Part shown: piece after piece, positions 56,502-64,000 of the stretch
Layout of the letters: each line of letters starts with the position of its first letter
Position numbering within the stretch: the first letter of the stretch is position 1
From: Rhipicephalus microplus
Lineage: Eukaryota; Arthropoda; Arachnida; Ixodida; Ixodidae
Length of the DNA stretch: 64,000 nucleotides
NCBI RefSeq assembly: GCF_043290135.1
Contig: NC_134710.1
Coordinates: 14,399,321-14,463,320, forward strand
Direction: 5' to 3'
Translations under genes and position numbers: made by a program
Notes under the pieces: model-generated
The model's input: only the letters and a program-made list of their open reading frames with translations
Databases searched by the model: none
Told to the model about the DNA's origin: nothing

Positions 56502-59079
56502 GCTGTTTAGAGAATTATTACAGGCACGGTGACATAATCACAGCTGCGACGCGTAGCACGACGTGGTTTTATGGCTACTAGGGATGAAGCTTTTTACAGC
56601 ATCACTTTGTTGGTCGTTCTTTTATCCAACGTAGCCAGCAAATCCACGGAGTGAGTGATATGATGAGTGGGGCGAAGCGTCCGTCCGTCTGATGCGTGCT
56701 GTCGTGTGATACGTGTCGACCGACGCACGAACAAACGAATGCACGGACGGACGGATGGACGAACGGACGGATAATTCGTTCCAATAGTCATTCACTCCAT
56801 GCACATGCTGTGATTTTGTTTCTTTATCTCTCGCGCGTGAAACAGCATCTTATTCCTTGTTGACAAGTCCCACTAAACGTGCCTCATCTATAAGGGAGAC
56901 CAGTTGTGGCGAGCACGGCTGGACGGCCGGCGTATTAGCCTAAGAAGCGAAGAATGCTTCTATGAAGCAATAAAATTACGTCGCGGCGCCGCTGTGATTA
57001 CATTAAGAGGTGTGCAAGAGCACAGCAGGTTACATCCAGCCATCCATGGGCGTCGGCACACCGTAAGCACAAATGAGCCGAGATGGGAGTTTCTCCAGCA
57101 TATGAGCCCCCAATGCTCCCCTGTTCCGATTATTTACTCCCTGGTAGGGAGTGAACTCGGCACTGGTCGTCGTAAAACGCCCTCTGCTTTATGACGGAGT
57201 TTATGAACGACATGACCTTGTTAAACTCCCCACGGGGTTTCAGGTTACGTGGTTACACACTCCCCGTGGAAGCTTTTAAAACCCTTTTTGGTCGTGACCT
57301 GTGTGCGTGGGTGTTTTTTTGTGCCTATGTATGGATATCTGTTTACACGTCGGTGTGAAACATAAGTGCTTTGTGTGGCTGACGATGTGAGCATCTGTCG
57401 GCAGGCAACAAAATTATCAGTGCAGCAAAGATTTGCAACGACCAGATGGTGTTTAGTGTGAACGTTTCAAGGTATTTCGCAGCGTTGAACCACTCTGGAC
57501 ATCGGTCCGATTCCTCAACGAAACGCCGCGAATGCTGTACCCAGCAATTCGGGACATCGCTCTTAGTTCACCATTTCGCACACCAGGTGGCGTACAGACC
57601 TTCATGCTCTATATCATAATTTACATCACATCGGCGAGCTTTTGCTGATATTTTACCATGATCAACGTCCACTTTCTCACCAATTTACCGACAGGTGGTT
57701 TTTTTTACTCCTATTAATGCTGCTTTTCGGTACTCTCGATTTGGGAAAGCTCTTTAGGAAATAAAATCCACCCAGCGTAATTCCACGATATTGCAAACAT
57801 AAAGACAGGTTGTCCAATCGCACATGCCACTAGAGTGCAATTAGCGAATAACTTATCGTTGCGCTACAATTATCTTTTAAATAACCACCCCTTACATTTT
57901 CAAAGGATACAGAAAATTGTCTCAGGAAGAAAATCCAGCTGGCCAATTAAAACTAATCACGTTGTTCAGCATAGAACATTGTTGGTATTAAGTGCTTATG
58001 GTGCAAATAGGGAAAAACGAGGCATTGCTCAGTAATCATTTTTTGAAGAACGCTCCCCATAGCGTTACGCCCAGCGCTTCCCCTTGGGGTCGGCTTTGCC
58101 GCACTAAGGATTTGTCCGAGATTGCTGGAAATGCTAACTTCACAGGGCCGAGTTACGAAAAATTTCAAAAAATATTTTAATGTTCACAAAAGTAAGCTGT
58201 TACGATTGTCAGTGATTGCTCCTCGAGTTTCACCGTATAAACTTCGAAGCGGTCCGAAGTAGGCTTCGCTCGACCACGCAGGCTGGCCGGCAACTGGTGG
58301 GAGAGTTGCGCCGGCGACGCGCTCGCCCCGACTCCGCCGACGGGATTGTCGGAGTGTGACCGCTATTTCACCGGCTGCAACATCTAAACATTAAGAAGGC
58401 CTCGCTATGTTCTCGGTATCGAGCCTGCGTTGTAGTGAGCTCGCACTGCGCGCCGGCCGCCGTGGCGAGCTCTACAAGCTAGCACCAGCCACCGGCGAGG
58501 CAAAAAATGTGTTTCACAAAAAATGAAGGCTGCCGGAATGAATAACAGTCTTCTGCGCCTTGCCACCGCACCTGTCAAATGACTAACGCTAAGGCGAGCG
58601 CCGAACGAGGCGGAGACACACAGAAACGGCGTATGCATGCCCATGCAATGCTTGCGAGCCACTGGAACCGCGACTGCGAACTGTCTCGTTCGTGTAAGTG
58701 CATCGCTCTGTAGCTTAAACTGCGTGGATAGAGGACACCTATTTCTGTGCGTGGGAAAAATAACGAGACGAAAACTGCACGGCAGCAAGCATTTTGCGAT
58801 CGCCAGCTGTCATTCATCGTATAACCGTGCCGCAATCCTGAGTGAGGCCTAGTCGTCGAAAGCGGTAGGGGCGGTGTATCTCGGCTCATCGCTGGAGCTG
58901 CTGAATGTTCGTCGTTGAAGTGTTTATGCACGGCCGCTCGGGTTTTGAGTACGATTCAGTGCATTTTACGGATTCATACACAGTACTAAATTATTATTAA
59001 ATAAGGGTCTCTCCAGAGCTACATGGGAGGTCAGAATATGGTGCCTATATATTGTACCCGCCAACTGAAGCATAGGTGT
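56502..59079. other. Unassigned sequence with a (GGAC)n-like tract
   Basis: GACGGACGGATGGACGAACGG at 56743-56772 and GTCCGTCCGTCTG at about 56680 are short microsatellites. No supportable gene. Confidence 0.4.
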
Positions 59080-59571
59080 TGTTGTGACGGGCACCCGAAC
59101 TGACGACGGAGCGGCGCTCTCTGGATCTCCAAACAAGTAGCCGACCAGCCGGCTGCCTATGACCGCCAGGCATTGTCCCTCCTAGCCAGTGGGTAAGACG
59201 TCGTGTCGCCGCGAGGCCGTAAGCCGTTCGAGAGAGGACAACAACTACAGCCTCTTCCTTGAAAGCGACCGCCGCGGCTGCCGCTAATCGGCCCGCTAAT
59301 TAGGCGAGTGGTTCGGCGGACCCTTTGATGTATGCTGTCAGGAGTTTGGGACCCCTCGACCAGCGGCACACACATGACGAGGAAGAGCCGCGCTGGCGCC
59401 ACCTTGGATTGCAGTGATCACGCCTCAATATTGGACGTTCACGTGGGCCGTGCATGCTCTTCACCCTCGCCGGCTGTGTGTGATCTGTGATTGGACAGTA
59501 ACCTCTGCACGTGTTCCCTGATCTAGGGATCTGGGGAGAATATACACTTTATAATGAGCCACCCGGCCATT

Positions 59572-59949
59572 GCCCTCGATTTGCCTCTGAAAGACAGAAG
59601 CTTTCGGACGCATTGCGACAATTGGACGATCGGCCACTCTCTGAGCAGATGCTACTGGAACACCATCATCGCCTTTCGTCGGCTCAAAAAGCAGTCAAAG
59701 CTGTCTTGTGCTTTTTGAGGACTACAGGCCTATGTGACTACCTTTAACATTTGTGTAGTGCCACCGCTGCATACGCGCTAGCCGATTGACTGACAATCCT
59801 CTTTTTTTTTTCTCTCTCTCTTTCTCTTCTCTTTCCTCTTTCTCTCTGATCTTTATGCCCCCTTCCTATTCTCCCAGCGTAGGGTAGCAAACCGGGCATG
59901 TACCTGGTTAACCTCGCTGCCTTTCCTCTTGTTGTTTATCCCCCCACCC
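59572..59949 (+). mobile_element. Tick LINE 3' fragment nested in the LTR
   Basis: Encodes the last residues of a tick LINE ORF2 and its 3' UTR (TCTCTCTCTTTCTCTTCTC, GTAGGGTAGCAAACCGGGCA, TGGTTAACCTCGCTGCCTTT). It is flanked by near-perfect duplications, CCACCCGGCCATT (59559-59571) and CCACCCGGCTCATT (59950-59963). Confidence 0.7.
59575..59747 (+). pseudogene. LINE ORF2 C-terminal tail
   Basis: ERQKLSDALRQLDDRPLSEQ, then MLLEHHHRLSSAQKAVKAVL and CFLRTTGLCDYL end at a TAA. I recognise this as the typical tail of abundant tick LINEs. 5'-truncated, no RT. Confidence 0.65.
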
Positions 59950-60144
59950 CCACCCGGCTCATTCAAAGGAGCGCCATGTAGAGGAATGCCAGATTCGAGA
60001 GCTCGCCATGTAAGAAAGAGCTCGTCATGTACGAGAGCTCTCCTTGTATATAATGTAAATAAACCCTCTTCAAGTCTCTCTTCCGCCTGCCTCGACAACT
60101 TCCTCCTGGACCTCCGGTGCCTACAAACCCCGGTCGCAACAGTG

Positions 60145-60654
60145 TGCCGCGCAAGCGGCAAGCTGGAGTGAGTGCGAGCGTTGTAATATTACATCAACGT
60201 TGTGTGCATATTAGTGTACTGCGATCAATATTGTTTGCCTCGAAGGTAAATAAAATAAAGTCAGACTTGAATATGGTACGGCTGCAGACGTGATTTTTTT
60301 TCTCATTCGATGCAATAATTTACTTCCATACTAGCCGCAAAAAGTTCCTTCATGAATATAAATAAAAACTCCCCTAAATTCACCCAAAACCCCCCCCCCC
60401 CTTCTGTTGGAGAGTAAATTTGTTACTCCCTCCGGGCAGTGTTTATGAAAAATTTACCATTGGTACATGTGCTAGAGGACAAGTCGTTTACTCCCATCTC
60501 GGCTTATTTCTGTTTACAGTGCAGGATTACGTCTTGGGGAGTGCAACCGCCTGTTGCATCATAAAGGGGGGGGGGGCAATGGTGTGGCTTTGGAGGGTGG
60601 GTGCTCATGTACCTTGAGGGGGCAAGTGCCCCGTTTGCACCCCCTTGTCGACGC
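60145..60654. other. Unassigned; poly-C and poly-G runs
   Basis: CCCCCCCCCC at about 60392 and a G run at about 60567 in a short G/C-run repeat context; no gene. Confidence 0.4.
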
Positions 60655-60714
60655 CCATCTATCCATCCATCCATCCACCCAACCATCCATCCATCCATCC
60701 ATCCATCCATCCAT

Positions 60715-60748
<34 letters not shown>

Positions 60749-60846
60749 GTCCATCCGTCCATCCATCCATCCATCCATCCATCCATCCATCCATCCATCC
60801 ATCCATCCATCCATCCATCCATCCATCCATCCATCCATCCATCCAT
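60655..60846. repeat. (ATCC)n microsatellite with variant units
   Basis: About 190 bp of ATCC units with CACCCAACC and GTCCATCC interruptions. Upstream sequence (CCCCTTGTCGACGCCC) differs from the LINE A 3' end. Confidence 0.95.
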
Positions 60847-63800
60847 TCAACCTCCTCTCCCAGGTTCACATTATCGCGGCGCAATCTCATGCTGGTGCCG
60901 GATCCAAGCCAGTGGCATGTTGCAAGCTTCACGTCTGCGCCATCAGATGTCGCCCCTGTCGAACCGACGACAGCGTGCCGTCGGACGTGATAAGCGAAAC
61001 GTCATCTAAGCCTTTTTGTCGACAATTTTATTTGTAAGACATTACAATGGTACGCATAAGAAACTGCTTCTCATTTCATTTTAGGCATTTATAATCGGGA
61101 ATTGTGTAAACGCGTAGAAGATTAGAAAGTGACCCACTTTAGGTGGCATCGCGAACCCGAAAATAAAGAGTCACACCGCACTGCTCCTGGAAGGCATGCG
61201 GATACGTTGATATTAATACAGAAAGTTTGCCGAATACTGTCAACGAGGTGTTACGACATATTAAGCTACAGAAGTGCAGGAACGTTAGCGGTATGCCTTT
61301 ACTTACTTCAGCGAAGATTTCGTGGAGTTCGATGAATATATCAGCCAGCGCTGGACAGCTTCTGTGCTCCGGGCATCTGCGTTGGGGCTATGCGTAGTAC
61401 GTACCTTGTTTTCACACGAACGCTTCTAGATGAATGCATATTGTTTAATGCTGTAGATGCTAAAACGTTGCTTACGTGGACTTTATTTTATGTGATTATC
61501 GATTGACTCGCAAGAAAACGATTTATTGCTGCAAGTTTGTGTGATCAGCGTTGTCGTTTCGCTCGACCTGTATCCGGAGTCACTCACTTACTGAAGCAAG
61601 TATGCGAGATACTTGTGAGCTTCTACCAAGTAGTGTACTGCACTAGTGGCTGCTGCAACGAGCGGCGGGAAGCCCTGACACAGAAGCAGACGACGACGGT
61701 GTCGTCTGCTATGCGGTTGGCCAGCCGCCATATCGAAACGGCCTGGTGCTTTTGAAAGCAATTTCCTTTTATGCGCTGCTATAAATTATATAAAAATATA
61801 TGTTATTATTTTTCAAAAAAAGCTATTATAGTGTAGAAGATCGTAACAACGTTTTCAATTTGAAGTAAAACAATAATTTTTCTATCTTTTTACAACTGCC
61901 GCCAGAATCCAGACGGCACTTTCATCGCATCCAATTTTTGTCCCCATTGGCTTTATAGGGATGTAACTCCCTCGCCGGAGCGGGGTTTCCCCTCCTGTCT
62001 TTGTCGCTCTGGGGTTGGGGCGAACTTGTGCCCAAGAAGCAGACAACTCAAAGCTTATGTGGCCGCTCCAGCCAACAGTCCGTTCAAAAGCATCCACCTC
62101 GTCTTCTTCATTCCTTTCTCTTGAGTCTCTCGTGTAGCTGCTGTTGTATGGCTCGCGCTAACACGTGCTACTTGCTGAATTAGCGATCTGTTTTCTCAGT
62201 ACGCCGTCCACTATCGGTAGAGCGTCGGAGAGCGCGTAGTTTGAATGTGGTTTGTGCCAATATTCACCAGTGTTTCTATAGAATAATTTATTGTCTTTAT
62301 TTCATACACGCCATTAAATCCGTAATTTATTTCGCCATGTGGGTACTGCATTACTATAATTCTGAGCACACCCGAGGAAGGGCCCCTACACATACAGACG
62401 TGCTGTAAGCAGAACTGTTACCAGCGGCGACACAACCTGAGTACCAGCATGCGCTGCCCAAGGGAAGCGCTTCTGATCAACGCTGTCACTACGCACGAAC
62501 CTTGTTGTGGTCATCTATTGTGGCCGCACCGTAGGAAACTTGGTTACTTAGCAAGCGTATGTTTGCTACAATTATTATTGCTCCTAAATATGTTAGTATT
62601 GCTCCTAAATATTGCTCCTAAAATGCCAAAACACCTTGCTTCGTAATCCATTAGAATATGTTGCTATCGCATTCATTTCTTCACCCTTTTGGAAAAACTG
62701 TGACTTTTTTTAACAATGCCAATAAAAGCTAGAGCAAGAAAAAATTTGTTTTTGGTTGATGCTGGCCAAGCAGAAACATCACTACATTTTCCAGGCTTTT
62801 GAATGCAAAATTGTTGTCAGTGGCCCAACAGTACTTCTTTCTCACTATTTTAGATACAATATGCTGGAGCTCCCTGTGCATGTCGCATTTAGCACTGCTG
62901 ACATTTTCCAGGAAAAAAATAGGTGATCTGCAATACATAAATTTGAAAGTTCATAAGAAATGTTACACATGTTTAAGAGCTTTGATAAAGCCTGTGCCTT
63001 GTCTTGTGGTTTTTGTGCTAACAGAAATACAATCTTGTCATAACAAAACAGCATCAGTTCTTCAAAATAGTCACTTTACATTTTATGCAGTAGTTGTGCG
63101 GGCAGACAAAGAACCTATGCCTTTATTGTAGAAAATTGTAATTAATATTCACGAAACCCAGTGAACATTTACGCCTGATTCAGTTCTTGTGAACAGCATT
63201 TTGTGTAAAGTTCATAGTTATTCTTGGATTATTGTAAGAATCTTTTGTTTTGTATAATTTATGAATAATTTGACAAGTGGCACTGACTCCATCCAAGAAA
63301 ATAAAAGAGATATGCGTTACAAATAATGAATTTGGCTGATGATAGCTAATCTATGACATGCTAATCTACGACATGGAAATTTAGAAGAAACGCATTGTGG
63401 CCAGAATAGCGTAACTTACTAACATTGCGTAACCACAACTTCGAAACTGTGCCAACATGTCAAATGACAGCTTTCTTAGTATGAATAAGGGAAATACTGA
63501 AGTCTCTGAAGTTAAAATATCATCAGAAAAATATTTGAAAGTTTAATTCTAATAAAGTAGACCCAACAAGGCTAAGGAACCTTATTGTGTCCAAGCTGTA
63601 CGTAAATGAAAGAAAGAAAGTGCACGCATGTTTGAATTAGGAAGGTAGATGAGACCCCATGACTTTCTCGCATTCGGCACCTGCGTTCATGTCTCTTTAA
63701 TTTTTTCAGTTTTAGCACATGTACAAGTTTACAATTTCGAAATAATTAATGAAGCACCGGCATCGACCGCACTGCACGCCAGCGAGATGCACTCGTCGTC

Positions 63801-64000
63801 AGTGGCAGGCACTACCCCAGAAGCGAACAAGAAATTGCCGCGCACCACGCGTTAGCATACACAGCCGGCAGCTGGGCGACTGTCATTCGGGCCGGGCCGT
63901 TTAAGTTAATTTCGAATTCCGTGTTTTCCCCGAAAACACTGTATCACTCAATGAAAAAAAAAACGTAAATTGAATCGGTGCTCAAACACTGTACCGAAGA
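60847..64000. other. Unassigned sequence to the window end
   Basis: AT-rich sequence with AATAAA sites and short open frames only. No domain, SINE or tandem array recognised. Confidence 0.4.

Larger units (their letters stand above)
59080..60140 (+). mobile_element. Candidate solo LTR with a nested LINE fragment
   Basis: It starts TGTTGTGACGGGCACC and ends GGTCGCAACA (TG...CA with TGTTG/CAACA inverted ends), with GTGT flanking both sides (59076-59079 and 60141-60144). A TATA-like TATAATG at 59550 and AATAAACCC at 60057 followed by T/C-rich sequence fit an R-U5 region. Removing the LINE insert leaves about 0.68 kb. No internal retroviral-like gene is adjacent, so a solo LTR is inferred. Confidence 0.5.

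Overview
The window is eukaryotic, intron-containing, AT-leaning nuclear DNA with very high repeat density. Several repeat families point to a hard tick, most likely a metastriate (Rhipicephalus-like) genome. These are a tRNA-headed Ruka-type SINE with the tail ATATGGGGTTTAACGTCCC, a LINE with a (CATC)n tail, a GIY-YIG Penelope-like element and the tick-type LINE C-terminus near 59.6 kb. There are no bacterial features, no CRISPR array and no convincing free-standing tRNA or rRNA gene. A 200-base run of N at 10690-10889 is a scaffold gap. The species call is inference from recognised repeat families; no database was searched.

Layout. 0.9-3.1 kb: multi-exon hAT transposase pseudogene (+) with a SINE inside one exon. 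4.0-6.5 kb: PIF/Harbinger-like element with TTA target duplications that carries only a MADF-BESS gene (-). 7.4-16 kb: a SINE copy, simple repeats, the gap, a 23-bp minisatellite and a G/C-run MITE. 16.5-20.6 kb: the best host-gene candidate, a four-finger C2H2 protein on the minus strand with spliced downstream exons and a Tigger-like transposon in one intron. 21.5-23.8 kb: 1029-bp higher-order tandem repeat. 25.1-27.7 kb: (TA)n, a hairpin with a hammerhead-like core, and two head-to-head Penelope-like copies. 28-36 kb: local duplications and truncated SINE copies with perfect target duplications, otherwise little. 36.2-44.9 kb: nested LINEs. An esterase/endonuclease/RT LINE (+) is split by a CR1-like LINE (-) whose ORF1 begins with a hydrophobic leader and a 2A translational-recoding motif. 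A 3' fragment of the first LINE family with a (CATC)n tail follows. 45.9-50.4 kb: a second TTA-flanked Harbinger-like element, 4.4 kb, holding a 113-bp tandem array and no recognisable gene. 51.0-56.5 kb: a P-superfamily (THAP9-like) transposon with terminal inverted repeats, perfect 8-bp target duplications, a two-exon transposase gene and one in-frame TAG. 59.1-60.1 kb: a candidate solo LTR with a LINE fragment nested in it. The rest is unassigned.

Most recognised coding sequence is transposon-derived. The most interesting items are the nearly intact P-like element with its TAG-interrupted transposase, the 2A motif in a tick LINE ORF1, and the two Harbinger-like elements: one keeps only the DNA-binding partner protein, the other carries a satellite array. 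Exon joins and domain calls are read by eye from motifs, canonical GT-AG signals and phase. Clade names are inference.
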